From Georgenia_A wangjunii (GTDB lineage Bacteria; Actinomycetota; Actinomycetes; Actinomycetales; Actinomycetaceae): a stretch of 64,000 bases of DNA. The notes under the pieces were generated by a model. It made no database searches and was not told the DNA's origin. It saw nothing but the letters and a program-made list of their open reading frames with translations. The position numbers were made by a program, and so were the translations under genes. The stretch lies in the NCBI RefSeq assembly GCF_036421915.1, contig NZ_JAZGOM010000007.1. The stretch is one strand, 5' to 3'. Below are positions 9,110 to 17,693 of the stretch, piece after piece; position 1 is the stretch's first letter, and each line of letters begins with the position of its first letter.

Positions 9110-9970
9110 TCAGAAGACCGGCTTGCCGCCGGTGACGCCGAGCACGGTGCCCGAGACGTAGCTGGCCTCGTCGCTCGCGAGGTAGACGAACGCCGTCGCC
9201 ACCTCGATCGGCTGCCCGGGCCGCCCGAGCGGGGCGTTCATCCCGAAGTCGGCGACGCTCGGCTTCGTCGACGGCTGCAGCGGCGTCCAGATCGGGCCCG
9301 GGGCGACCGCGTTGACGCGGATGCCCTTGGGGCCGAGGTCCGCGGCGAGGTTGACGGTGAAGTTGTTGATGGCGGCCTTCGTCGACGCGTAGTCGAGGAG
9401 CGTCTCCGAGGGCTGGAACGCCTGGATCGACGCGCAGTTGATGACGCTCGCGCCCTCCTTCAGGTGCGGCAGCAGCGCCTTGGTCAGGTAGAACATGGAG
9501 AAGATGTTCGTCTCGTACGTGCGGCGCAGCTGCTCGTCGGAGATGTCCGCGAGCGAGTCCTGCGCCATCTGGTAGCCGGCGTTGTTGACGAGGACGTCCA
9601 CCCCGCCGAGCCCCTCGACCGCCTGCCGGGCGAGCTCGACGTTGGCCTCCTCGGTGCGCTGGTCGGTCGGGGCGAGGACGCAGCGCCGTCCGGCGGCCTC
9701 GACCTGGCGCTTCGTCTCCTCGGCATCCTCCTGCTCCTCCGGCAGGTAGGCGATGGCGACGTCGGCGCCCTCCTTGGCGAAGGCGATCGCCGTCGCGCGG
9801 CCGATCCCGGAGTCACCGCCGGTGATGAGCGCGCGCTTGCCCTCGAGGCGCCCGCGGCCGGTGTAGCTCGTCTCGCCGTGGTCGGGGACGGGCGTGAGGT
9901 CGTCGGTACGGCCCGGCCACTGCTGGGACTGCTCGGGCAGGTTCTTGATGGACTCTGTATCCGGGTTCAT
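9110..9970 (-). CDS. SDR-family oxidoreductase (glucose 1-dehydrogenase / YhxC-like)
   Basis: 286 residues from the ATG at 9970; a GTG at 9991 would add seven residues, and neither has a well-spaced Shine-Dalgarno. Classical SDR features: Rossmann TGGDSGIGRA (about residues 50-60), NNAGY (about 133), catalytic Ser in NCASIQAF, YxxxK as YASTK (about 197-201) and the late GxPIEVATAFVYLASDEASYVSGTVLGVTGG block. The long N-terminal extension with QQWPG and PVPDHGE is shared with the YhxC/GsiB-associated stress SDRs. It is probably cytosolic and NAD(P)H-dependent, with unknown substrate. It leads the minus-strand run SDR, aldose dehydrogenase, antiporter. Confidence 0.9.
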   Translation of the reverse strand: MNPDTESIKNLPEQSQQWPGRTDDLTPVPDHGETSYTGRGRLEGKRALITGGDSGIGRATAIAFAKEGADVAIAYLPEEQEDAEETKRQVEAAGRRCVLAPTDQRTEEANVELARQAVEGLGGVDVLVNNAGYQMAQDSLADISDEQLRRTYETNIFSMFYLTKALLPHLKEGASVINCASIQAFQPSETLLDYASTKAAINNFTVNLAADLGPKGIRVNAVAPGPIWTPLQPSTKPSVADFGMNAPLGRPGQPIEVATAFVYLASDEASYVSGTVLGVTGGKPVF

Positions 9971-10029
9971 GCCTCCAGGGTGGGCGAGCACCTGCCCGCA
10001 CGCATCTGGTGGCGGTAACCTCCCGGCGC

Positions 10030-11121
10030 ATGGAACCGTTCGCGCTCCGCTCGCCCGACGGCGGAATCCTCCTCTCCGCGCCCACCGCCGACGACGTCGA
10101 CCGCGTCACCGAGCTGTGCCAGGACGAGGACGTCGCGCGCTGGACGACCGTGCCGGCGCCCTACGCGCGCGCCCACGGCGAGCAGTTCGTCTGCGCGGCC
10201 GTCCCCGCGTCGTGGGAGCGCGGGTCCCCCACGTGGGCCGTCCGGGTGGCGGAGGACGACGGCGGGTGGCGGCTCGTCGGCATGGTCGGGCTCGACGGCG
10301 TCGGCGACGGCAGCGCCGACATCGGCTACTGGCTCGGGCCGGAGGCACGCGGGCGCGGCGTCATGCACCGCGCCGTCGGCCTCGCCCTCGACGCCGGCTT
10401 CGACCGGCTCGGTCTCGAGCGCGTCCAGTGGCGCGCCTTCGTCGGGAACTGGCCGTCGTGGCGCGTGGTCTGGCGGCACGGCTTCCGGCGGGAGGGGACG
10501 GTGCGCGGGCTCGGGCTCCAGCGGGGCCGGCGGGTCGACGAGTGGATCGGCACGCTCCTGCGCACCGACGACCGCCGCCCCGCGCTGCCGTGGGACGGGC
10601 CTGACGTGGCCAGGGCCGACCCTGCCGGAGCCGCTGGCGCCCGGCGCCGCCCGGCGGGCTTCGTCGACCCGGACGTTCTCGTCGCGGAGTTCCACCGCAC
10701 GTACGACGTGCCGGTCGCCACGGACGCGGCGCGCGTCGACCGTGAGCGCGTCCACCTGCGCATGGCGCTCGTCGTCGAGGAGCTCGCCGAGCTCGTCGCG
10801 GCCGTCTACGGCCCGGCCGCGGCCCGTGAGATCGAGTCGGCCTTCACGCGCGCGGTCGCGGCCGACGACGGCACCCGCGACACGGTCGCGACGGCGGACG
10901 CCCTCGGCGACCTCGTCTACGTCGTCTACGGCATGGCCCAGGAGTGCGGGATCCCCCTGCCCGCGGTCCTGGCCGAGATCCACGCCTCCAACCTGTCCAA
11001 GGTGGGCGCGGACGGCCGCCCGGTCCTCCGCGGCGACGGCAAGGTGCTCAAGGGCCCGCGCTACACCCCGCCCGACATCGCCGGGGTGCTCGCGCGGCAC
11101 AATGGGGACCATGCCTACTGA
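10030..11121 (+). CDS. GNAT acetyltransferase fused to a MazG/HisE-like NTP pyrophosphohydrolase domain
   Basis: 363 residues from the ATG at 10030; a GTG at 10009 is an alternative. Residues 1 to about 180 are a RimJ/RimL-type GNAT domain: IGYWLGPEARGRGVMHRAVGL is the acetyl-CoA-binding region and NWPSWRVVWRHGFRREG the late core. A Pro/Ala/Arg linker (about 185-210) leads to an all-alpha NTP-pyrophosphohydrolase-like domain with the metal-binding EELAEL motif (about 243-248), DALGDLVYVVYGMA (about 290-303) and the family tail SNLSKVGADGRPV, DGKVLKGPRYTPPDIAGVL. The two domains are in one uninterrupted frame. The first would acetylate an amine and the second hydrolyse an NTP-like substrate; neither target is known. 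The 3' end overlaps the M3 peptidase start by 11 bp. Confidence 0.82.
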   Translation: MEPFALRSPDGGILLSAPTADDVDRVTELCQDEDVARWTTVPAPYARAHGEQFVCAAVPASWERGSPTWAVRVAEDDGGWRLVGMVGLDGVGDGSADIGYWLGPEARGRGVMHRAVGLALDAGFDRLGLERVQWRAFVGNWPSWRVVWRHGFRREGTVRGLGLQRGRRVDEWIGTLLRTDDRRPALPWDGPDVARADPAGAAGARRRPAGFVDPDVLVAEFHRTYDVPVATDAARVDRERVHLRMALVVEELAELVAAVYGPAAAREIESAFTRAVAADDGTRDTVATADALGDLVYVVYGMAQECGIPLPAVLAEIHASNLSKVGADGRPVLRGDGKVLKGPRYTPPDIAGVLARHNGDHAY

Positions 11122-13210
11122 CGACGCCGCCACGCCCGCGCCCACGACGCCGGCCCCCCAGCTCGACCCGGCCAACCCGTTCGCCGCGCCATCCGCCCTC
11201 CCCTTCGCGCTCCCCGACTTCGGGGCGATCCGCACGGAGCACGTCCGGCCCGCCGCCGAGGCGGGGATGACCGCCCAGCGCGCCGAGTGGGAGGCGATCG
11301 CGACGGACCCGGCGCCCGCCGACGTCGTCAACACCCTCGAGGCGCTCGAGCGCTCGGGCGACCTCCTCGGCCGGGTGCTGACGGTCTTCTTCACGCTCGT
11401 CAGCTCGTGCGGGGACGACGAGCTCCGCGCGCTCGAGGCCGAGCTCGCGCCCCGCCTCGCCGCCCACCGCGACGCGCTCTACCTCGACCGTCGCATCTTC
11501 GCCCGCCTCGAGGCGCTCACCGACGCCGACGTCGACGAGGAGACGGCGTGGCTGCTGCGCACGTACACGAAGGACTTCGTCCGTGCCGGCGTGCGGCTCG
11601 GCGACGCGGAGCAGGAGCGTCTGCGCGCGTTCAACGCCCGCCTGACGACGCTCGAGACCGAGTTCTCCCAGCGCGTCGTCGCCGGCATGGACGCCGGCGC
11701 CGTCCACGTGACGGACCGGGCTGAGCTCGCCGGCCTCGACGAGGGCACCGTCGCCGCCCTCGCCCAGAGCGCCGCCGACCGCGGCCGCGACGGCTACCTC
11801 ATCACCCTCCAGCTCCCCAGCCAGCAGGCGCTGCTCGCCCAGGCGAGCGACCGTGGCCTGCGCGAGCGGCTGCTCACCGCCTCCCTCACCCGCGGCACCG
11901 GGGTGGACGCCGCCTCCGACACCCGCGCCACGCTGCTCGAGATCGCCCGCCTGCGCGCCGAGCGGGCCCAGCTGCTCGGCTACGCGCACCACGCGGCGTA
12001 CGTGGCCGAGGACGCGACCGCCGGCACGACGGAGGCCGTCAACGCCATGCTCGCCCAGCTCGCGCCGCCCGCGGCCCGCAACGCCCGCGCCGAGGCCGAG
12101 GAGCTCGCGGCCGCCCAGCCCGAGGCGCCCCTCGCGGCGTCGGACTGGTCGATCCTCGCCGAGAAGGTCCGCCAGGAGCGCTTCAGCCTCGACGACTCCG
12201 TCCTGCGCCCCTACCTCGAGCTCGACCGTGTCATCCACGACGGCGTCTTCTACGCCGCGACGCAGCTCTACGGCCTCACGTTCGCCGAGCGCGAGGACCT
12301 CGCCGGGTACGCCGACGGCGTGCGGGTGTGGGAGGTCCACGAGTCCGACGGCACGCCCCTCGGGCTCTTCGTCGGGGACTACTACGCCCGCGAGGGCAAG
12401 CGTGGCGGCGCGTGGATGAACAACCTCGTCGACCAGTCCCACCTCCTCGGGCGCGCGCCGGTCGTCCTCAACAACCTCAACATCACCCGGCCCCCGGCGG
12501 GGGAGCCGACGCTGCTGACGTGGGACGAGGTCATCACCGCCTTCCACGAGTTCGGCCACGCCCTGCACGGGCTGTTCTCGGACGTGCACTACCCCTCCCA
12601 GTCCGGGACGAACGTGCCGCGCGACTTCGTCGAGTACCCCTCGCAGGTCAACGAGATGTGGGCGCTCGACCCCACCGTCCTCGAGCACTTCGCCCGCCAC
12701 CACGCCACCGGCGAGCCGCTGTCCGCCGACGTGCGCGAGACGCTGCTCGGCTCGAGCCAGTACGGCGAGGGCTTCGCCACGGCCGAGTACCTCGGCGCGG
12801 CGCTCCTCGACCAGGCGTGGCACCAGGTCGGGCCCGAGGACCTGCCGCAGGACCCCGCGGGCGTCGAGGCGTACGAGGCCGCGGCGCTGCAGCGCGCGGG
12901 GCTCGACCTCCCGCTCGTCCCGCCGCGCTACCGCTCGACGTACTTCAACCACACGTTCGGCGGCGGCTACGACGCGGGCTACTACTCCTACATCTGGAGC
13001 GAGGTCCTCGACGCGGACACGGTGGAGTGGTTCACCACCGAGGCCTCCCGCGACGCCGACGGCGGCCTCAACCGTGAGGCCGGCGAGCGGTTCCGCCGCA
13101 CCCTCCTCGCGCGCGGCCACACGGCGGACCCGCTGTCCTTCTTCCGGGATCTGCGCGGGCGCGACTCCGCCATCGAGCCGCTCCTCGTCCGCCGCGGCCT
13201 CGTGACGTGA
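11111..13210 (+). CDS. M3-family metallopeptidase (oligopeptidase A / peptidyl-dipeptidase Dcp-like)
   Basis: 699 residues, the usual size for the family. The zinc site is FHEFGHALHG (about residues 476-485), with the downstream third-ligand region FVEYPSQVNEMWA (about 506-518). YRSTYFNHTFGGGYDAGYYSYIWSEV (about 605-630) is the substrate-binding Tyr/Gly loop of thimet-type peptidases. The enzyme cleaves short peptides in the cytosol; Dcp and OpdA specificities cannot be separated by eye. The start ATG at 11111 lies inside the end of the preceding gene, so coupling is likely. Confidence 0.93.
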   Translation: MPTDDAATPAPTTPAPQLDPANPFAAPSALPFALPDFGAIRTEHVRPAAEAGMTAQRAEWEAIATDPAPADVVNTLEALERSGDLLGRVLTVFFTLVSSCGDDELRALEAELAPRLAAHRDALYLDRRIFARLEALTDADVDEETAWLLRTYTKDFVRAGVRLGDAEQERLRAFNARLTTLETEFSQRVVAGMDAGAVHVTDRAELAGLDEGTVAALAQSAADRGRDGYLITLQLPSQQALLAQASDRGLRERLLTASLTRGTGVDAASDTRATLLEIARLRAERAQLLGYAHHAAYVAEDATAGTTEAVNAMLAQLAPPAARNARAEAEELAAAQPEAPLAASDWSILAEKVRQERFSLDDSVLRPYLELDRVIHDGVFYAATQLYGLTFAEREDLAGYADGVRVWEVHESDGTPLGLFVGDYYAREGKRGGAWMNNLVDQSHLLGRAPVVLNNLNITRPPAGEPTLLTWDEVITAFHEFGHALHGLFSDVHYPSQSGTNVPRDFVEYPSQVNEMWALDPTVLEHFARHHATGEPLSADVRETLLGSSQYGEGFATAEYLGAALLDQAWHQVGPEDLPQDPAGVEAYEAAALQRAGLDLPLVPPRYRSTYFNHTFGGGYDAGYYSYIWSEVLDADTVEWFTTEASRDADGGLNREAGERFRRTLLARGHTADPLSFFRDLRGRDSAIEPLLVRRGLVT

Positions 13211-13250
13211 GCGTCCCGACGGGCACGGCGGGCTGGATAGTCTCGTTCGC

Positions 13251-14579
13251 ATGAGCAGCGCACCCGTCCCGCCCGTCACGCCCGAGGACGAGGTCGCGGC
13301 CATCTGCCGCGACCTCATCCGCATCGACACCTCGAACGACGGCGACGGGTCAGGGCCGGGGGAGCGCGCCGCGGCGGAGTACGTGTGCGCGCTCCTGCGC
13401 GAGGTCGGCTGGGAGCCCGAGCTGTTCGAGTCGGCGCCCGGGCGCGCCTCCGTCGTCCTGCGGATCCCCGGCACCGACCCCACCCGCGGGGCGCTCGTGC
13501 TCCACGGGCACACCGACGTCGTCCCCGCCCGGGCCGCGGACTGGACCGTCGACCCGTTCGCCGCCGAGGAGCGCGACGGGATGATCTGGGGCCGCGGCGC
13601 CGTCGACATGAAGGACATGGTCGCGATGATCCTCGCGGTCGTGCGCGACATGGGGCGCACCGGGTGGCGACCCCCGCGCGACGTCGTCGTCGCCTTCTTC
13701 GCCGACGAGGAGGCGGGCGGGGTGTTCGGCGCCCGCTGGGCCGTCGAGCACCGGCCCGAGCTCTTCGCCGGTGCCACCGAGGCGATCAGCGAGGTCGGCG
13801 GGTTCTCCGTCGAGGTTGCGGGCCGGCGCGCCTACCTCCTCCAGACGGCGGAGAAGGGGCTCGCCTGGCTGCGCCTCGTCGCCGAGGGCACGGCCGGGCA
13901 CGGCTCCCAGGTCAACGAGGACAACGCCGTCACGCGCCTCGCCGGCGCGGTCGCGCGGATCGGCTCGCACCGCTGGCCGCACAACCTCACCCCGACCGTG
14001 CGCCAGCTCCTCGAGGGCGTCGCCGACCTCACCGGTGCGCGTTTCGACCCCGAGGACCCCGACGGCGCCGCGGACCTCGTGCGGGCCCTCGGCCCGGCCG
14101 GCAAGTTCGTCGGCGCGACGCTGCGCACGGGCTCGAACCCCACCCAGCTGAGCGCCGGGTACAAGGCGAACGTCATCCCCGGCGGCGCGGAGGGGTCCGT
14201 CGACGTGCGGTTCCTGCCCGGGGAGGAGGAGGCGGTCATGGCCACGCTCGCCGAGCTCGCCGGCCCGGGCGTGCGCGTCGAGGACATCCACCGCGACATC
14301 GCGCTCGAGGTCCCCTTCACCGGCGGACTCGTCGACGCCATGGTCGACGCGATCACCGTCGAGGACCCGGGGGCCGTCGTCCTGCCGTACATGCTCTCCG
14401 GCGGCACCGACAACAAGTCGCTCGCGCGCCTCGGCATCACCGGGTACGGGTTCGCGCCGCTGCGCCTGCCTGCCGACCTCGACTTCGCGGGGATGTTCCA
14501 CGGCGTCGACGAGCGGGTGCCGGTCGACGCGCTGCGCTTCGGCACCCGCGTCCTCGAACGGCTCCTGCGGACCTGCTGA
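13251..14579 (+). CDS. M20-family metallopeptidase (ArgE/DapE/CPG2-like)
   Basis: 442 residues. Motifs: LVLHGHTDVVPA (about residues 83-94, first metal His and Asp), WGRGAVDMKD (about 112-121, bridging Asp), FFADEEAGG (about 146-154, catalytic and metal Glu), and a late LSGGTDNKSL region followed by FHGVDERVPVDAL with the final His. A dimerisation domain lies at about 200-320 (GTAGHGSQVNEDNAV). Members cleave amide bonds in acetylated amino acids, dipeptides or succinyl-diaminopimelate; the exact substrate is not evident. It lies 40 bp after the M3 gene, suggesting shared peptide turnover. Confidence 0.92.
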   Translation: MSSAPVPPVTPEDEVAAICRDLIRIDTSNDGDGSGPGERAAAEYVCALLREVGWEPELFESAPGRASVVLRIPGTDPTRGALVLHGHTDVVPARAADWTVDPFAAEERDGMIWGRGAVDMKDMVAMILAVVRDMGRTGWRPPRDVVVAFFADEEAGGVFGARWAVEHRPELFAGATEAISEVGGFSVEVAGRRAYLLQTAEKGLAWLRLVAEGTAGHGSQVNEDNAVTRLAGAVARIGSHRWPHNLTPTVRQLLEGVADLTGARFDPEDPDGAADLVRALGPAGKFVGATLRTGSNPTQLSAGYKANVIPGGAEGSVDVRFLPGEEEAVMATLAELAGPGVRVEDIHRDIALEVPFTGGLVDAMVDAITVEDPGAVVLPYMLSGGTDNKSLARLGITGYGFAPLRLPADLDFAGMFHGVDERVPVDALRFGTRVLERLLRTC

Positions 14580-14631
14580 GGTGCGGCGCCGGCGGGCGCC
14601 CGCCAGCAGGTGCCCCGCGCCCCGGCGAGGG

Positions 14632-14853
14632 TCAGAGCGTGCTGCGCACCTTGATGATCTTGCGGCGCAGCCACACCTTGCGCGAACCACCCATGTAGAG
14701 CCGGGTGCGGGCCAGCTCCCAGCGTCCGTACTCCGCCTGCTCCGTGAGGAGCCGGCGGACGTCGCTGCGGCTCGTCTCGCGGGGGAGCGTGAGCACCCGG
14801 AACTCGTACTGGGCGGCGCCGCGGGCGGACGTCGGCTCGGGGTCGTACCACAT
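14632..14853 (-). CDS. DUF5703 family small protein
   Basis: 73 residues. YEFRVLTLPRETSRSDVRRLL then EYGRWELARTRLYMGGSRKVWLRRKII matches the actinobacterial DUF5703 family, which is short, basic at the C-terminus and has no known function. The GRWEL and RKVWLRRKI segments suggest a compact alpha/beta fold. The gene is convergent with the M20 peptidase gene and divergent from the acidic protein gene at 14937. Confidence 0.8.
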   Translation of the reverse strand: MWYDPEPTSARGAAQYEFRVLTLPRETSRSDVRRLLTEQAEYGRWELARTRLYMGGSRKVWLRRKIIKVRSTL

Positions 14854-14936
14854 CGCGCTCAGTGCAGGTCTCTCCTTCGGTGCGGGCCGCCGGTCAGCGG
14901 GTGTTCCATCGTCATGCGCCAGGGTACGGTCTCACC

Positions 14937-15233
14937 ATGGCTACCGACCCGCGCGCCGCGCTCGACCGATTCATCGCCGCGCTCGAGGCTCACCACGAGG
15001 CGGCCCGAGAGTCCCAGGACCCCGACGCCCCCACCGTGGAGGCAGCGGCCAACGCCGTCGAGGACGCGTTCTTCACCTACGACGACGCCCTCTACCGGTA
15101 CTCCGGCGTCGGCGTGCCGCTCGAGGCGTACGGCGACGACGACGATGACGACTACGACGACGACGATGACGACCTCGAGGTGCTCGAGGACCTCGACGAC
15201 GACACCGACGACGACGACACCGCGGCGCTCTGA
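14937..15233 (+). CDS. Small protein with an extreme poly-Asp C-terminal tail
   Basis: 98 residues from the ATG at 14937. Residues 1 to about 60 look helical (RAALDRFIAALEAHHEAA, VEAAANAVEDAFFTYDDALYRY). From about 66 on the chain is almost only Asp/Glu with scattered Tyr, Leu and Val. Similar short acidic proteins occur in Micrococcales and are sometimes labelled primosomal protein without experimental support. The tail could mimic nucleic acid or bind basic proteins or cations, but this is speculation. The GAC/GAT repeat tract can slip, so the tail length may vary between strains. Confidence 0.7.
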   Translation: MATDPRAALDRFIAALEAHHEAARESQDPDAPTVEAAANAVEDAFFTYDDALYRYSGVGVPLEAYGDDDDDDYDDDDDDLEVLEDLDDDTDDDDTAAL

Positions 15234-15258
15234 CCGCTGGCCGGCCCGTCCGTGGTGC

Positions 15259-16224
15259 TCAGCGCCGCTCGGGGTAGCCGAGCGGTGGCGCCGTGACGTC
15301 GGACAGCGCGGCGCGGATCGTCGGGGGGAGCATGAGGTCCGCCGCGCCCAGGGCCCCCCGCAGCTGCGCGGCGGTGCGGGCGCCGACGACGGCCGCGGCG
15401 ATGCCGGGCGCGTCCCGGGCCCACGCGAGCGCCACCTCCAGCGGTGAGCGCCCGAGCCCCTCGGCGGCGGTGACGACCGCCTCGACGACGCCGTGCGAAC
15501 GGTCGGTGAGGTAGGGCTCGACGAACCCGCGCAGGTGCGGGGAGGCTGCCCGGGAGTCCGCCGGCACGGAGCGCCGGTACTTGCCCGTGAGGACACCGCG
15601 CCCGAGGGGTGACCAGGCGAGGACGCCGAAGCCGAGCGCCGCGGCGGCCGGCAGGACCTCCCGCTCGATGCCCCGCTCGAGCAGGGAGTACTCGAGCTCG
15701 ACGGCGGCCAGGCCCGTCCCGTCCGTGGCGAGCGTCGTCGCGGCGTGGGCGCTCGACCACGCGGGGTGGTTGGACAGGCCGACGTAGCGCGTCCGGCCCG
15801 AGCGCACGGCGTGGACGAGCGCGGACATCGTCTCGGCCAGCGGCGTCCCGGCGTCGGGGGCCTGGACGAGCCACAGGTCGAGGTGGTCGGTGCCGAGCCG
15901 CGCGAGCGTGGCGTCGAGGGTGCCGAGGAGGTTGCCGCGCGAGGCGTCGACGGCGGAGCCGCGGGCGCGGCGGCGCACGCCCGCCTTCGAGCACAGGACG
16001 ACGTCGGCCCGGTCGACGGTCTCGGCGAGGAGGCCCCCGAGCACCTCCTCGGCGGCGCCGTCGCCGTAGGAGGCGGCGGTGTCGAGGAGCGTGCCTCCCG
16101 CCTCGAGGAAGACCTCGAGCTGGTCGGCCGCCTCGTGCTCGTCGGTGTCCCGGCCCCACGTCATCGTCCCTAGGCCGAGGGCCGAGACCTCCAGACCGGT
16201 GCGTCCGACCCTGCGCTGCTCCAT
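15259..16224 (-). CDS. Aldo/keto reductase with substituted catalytic His
   Basis: 321 residues from the ATG at 16224 (a GTG at 16233 adds three). TIM-barrel AKR features: VGRTGLEVSALGLGTMTWG (residues 5-23), LLDTAASYGDG with catalytic Asp and Tyr (about 46-56), CSKAG with catalytic Lys (about 78-82), YVGLSNHPAW and LAWSPLGRGVLTGKYR with the NADPH-binding region near VVGARTAAQLRGAL (about 286-299). The tetrad His normally follows the strand DLW; here the strand reads DLWLVQAPD with Gln at that position. Activity may be altered or shifted to another substrate class. It is divergent from uppP. Confidence 0.88.
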   Translation of the reverse strand: MEQRRVGRTGLEVSALGLGTMTWGRDTDEHEAADQLEVFLEAGGTLLDTAASYGDGAAEEVLGGLLAETVDRADVVLCSKAGVRRRARGSAVDASRGNLLGTLDATLARLGTDHLDLWLVQAPDAGTPLAETMSALVHAVRSGRTRYVGLSNHPAWSSAHAATTLATDGTGLAAVELEYSLLERGIEREVLPAAAALGFGVLAWSPLGRGVLTGKYRRSVPADSRAASPHLRGFVEPYLTDRSHGVVEAVVTAAEGLGRSPLEVALAWARDAPGIAAAVVGARTAAQLRGALGAADLMLPPTIRAALSDVTAPPLGYPERR

Positions 16225-16314
16225 GGCCGCCACGGTACCGGCGTGAGTGGCCTCACCCGCGCCGTCGGGATCCGCTGACTGGCCCGGACGTGCAGGCGCC
16301 TACAGTTGTCGACC

Positions 16315-17172
16315 GTGACATGGTGGGAAGCGATCATCCTCGGGCTCGTCCAGGGCCTTACCGAGTTCTTGCCCATCTCCTCGAGCGCGCACCTGCGCAT
16401 CGTCGGGGAGCTGCTCCCGGGCGGTGCCGACCCCGGGGCGGCGTTCACCGCCATCACCCAGCTCGGCACCGAGGCCGCCGTCGTCGTCTACTTCCGGCGT
16501 GACATCGCGCGGATCCTCCGGGCGTGGTTCGGGGCGCTGCCGTTCGGCCCGTGGCGCGGGACGGTGCCGCGCACGGACCCTGACGTCCGCCTCGGCTGGC
16601 TCGTCATCATCGGCTCCATCCCCATCGTCGTCCTCGGCCTCCTCTTCCAGGACGCCATCGAGACCTCCCTGCGGCACCTGGCGATCACCGCCGCGATGCT
16701 CGCCGCCTTCGGCCTCCTCCTCGGCTGGGCGGACCACCGCGGCGCGAAGACGAAGGAGCTCGGGTCGATGACGTGGCGCGACGGCGTCATCTTCGGGTTC
16801 GCCCAGGCCATGGCGCTCATCCCCGGCGTCTCCCGCTCCGGCGGGACGATCACCGCCGGGATGCTCCTCGGGTACACCCGCGAGGCGGCGGCGCGCTACT
16901 CCTTCCTCCTCGCGATCCCCGCGGTCGTCGGCTCCGGCTTCTTCCAGCTCTTCACCGCCGAGCCCGCGGCGGGCGCACCCTCGGGCGGCGCGACGCTCCT
17001 CGCGACCGTCGTCGCCTTCGTCGTCGGCTTCGTCGTCATCATCGGCTTCCTCAAGCTCATCTCGACGCGCTCGTACTGGCCGTTCGTCTGGTACCGGCTC
17101 GCGCTCGCGGCGCTCGTCGTCGTCCTCCTCGCCACGGGCACGCTGAGCCCCCTCGCCGGCTCCCCGGTGTAA
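16315..17172 (+). CDS. uppP: Undecaprenyl-diphosphatase (BacA family)
   Basis: 285 residues from a GTG at 16315; an in-frame TTG at 16306 would add three. Signatures: QGLTEFLPISSSAHL (about residues 12-26, catalytic Glu) and IPGVSRSGGTITAGMLLG (about 165-182, PGxSRSG motif). About eight hydrophobic segments are present. It dephosphorylates undecaprenyl diphosphate so the lipid carrier of peptidoglycan precursors can be recycled. It overlaps no neighbour; the aldo/keto reductase gene is divergent with about 90 bp between starts. Confidence 0.95.
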   Translation: MTWWEAIILGLVQGLTEFLPISSSAHLRIVGELLPGGADPGAAFTAITQLGTEAAVVVYFRRDIARILRAWFGALPFGPWRGTVPRTDPDVRLGWLVIIGSIPIVVLGLLFQDAIETSLRHLAITAAMLAAFGLLLGWADHRGAKTKELGSMTWRDGVIFGFAQAMALIPGVSRSGGTITAGMLLGYTREAAARYSFLLAIPAVVGSGFFQLFTAEPAAGAPSGGATLLATVVAFVVGFVVIIGFLKLISTRSYWPFVWYRLALAALVVVLLATGTLSPLAGSPV

Positions 17173-17211
17173 CGACCCCGCCCCGCCCCTTGCCCCGCCT
17201 TGCCCCCACCC

Positions 17212-17268
17212 CCCTTTCTCGTGATCATGCCGACGTGCCGGGCACATCGGCATGATCACGAGAGGGGG
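17212..17268. repeat. Long near-perfect intergenic palindrome
   Basis: 16-bp perfect arms at 17218-17233 and 17247-17262. The intervening bases add a single C/A mismatch and five further pairs (17235-17239 with 17241-17245) around a one-base centre, giving a 45-bp almost complete palindrome. Flanking C-rich and G-rich tracts extend the stem with wobble pairs to about 17212 and 17268. It lies 40 bp after uppP. It could be a strong terminator, a dispersed palindromic repeat or a protein-binding site. Confidence 0.75.
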
Positions 17269-17369
17269 AGGGGGGCGAGACTGATATGGGCTGGCGCGGG
17301 AGGTGCGCGGACCGGCAAGGTGGGGGCGTCGGAGAGTCCGGCCGAGCCGTAGACCAGCGAGGTGCACCC

Positions 17370-17558
17370 ATGCAGGACGAGACACCAGAACCGACCGAGG
17401 CTGTCGCGGACGCCAAGGAGAAGATGCGTGCGGCCCTCGACCGCAAGCGCGCCGTCGAGCACCGCACGGCTGAGGGCCGCAAGAACACCGGCAGCGTGCA
17501 CGGGTCGGAGGTCGGGACGGCCGCGACGAAGCGCATGTTTCGCCGCAAGTCCGGGTGA
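17370..17558 (+). CDS. DUF5302 family small protein
   Basis: 62 residues from the ATG at 17370. A charged helix (AVADAKEKMRAALDRKRAVEH, residues 11-31) is followed by a flexible region and the family-typical ending KRMFRRKSG, preceded by a conserved-looking SVHGSE segment. DUF5302 proteins are short, actinobacterial and uncharacterised. The basic tail suggests nucleic-acid or ribosome contact, but nothing proves it. Confidence 0.8.
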   Translation: MQDETPEPTEAVADAKEKMRAALDRKRAVEHRTAEGRKNTGSVHGSEVGTAATKRMFRRKSG

Positions 17559-17693
17559 CCTGACGGCCGCCTGATCGCCCCGGGCCGAGCCGTTCCGGCT
17601 CGCGCCCGCCCCCGCGCCCGCGCCCCGCACCCGCGCCCCGCATCGGCGCTGGCCCGGAGCCCGAGGGCGGGCGTGGCGCACGGCACGGGAATG

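Noticed and set aside
6117..9161. Plus-strand open frame of about 1,000 codons opposite the antiporter and dehydrogenase
   Set aside because: The translation is an Asp/Arg/Gly-rich shadow of well-supported minus-strand genes.
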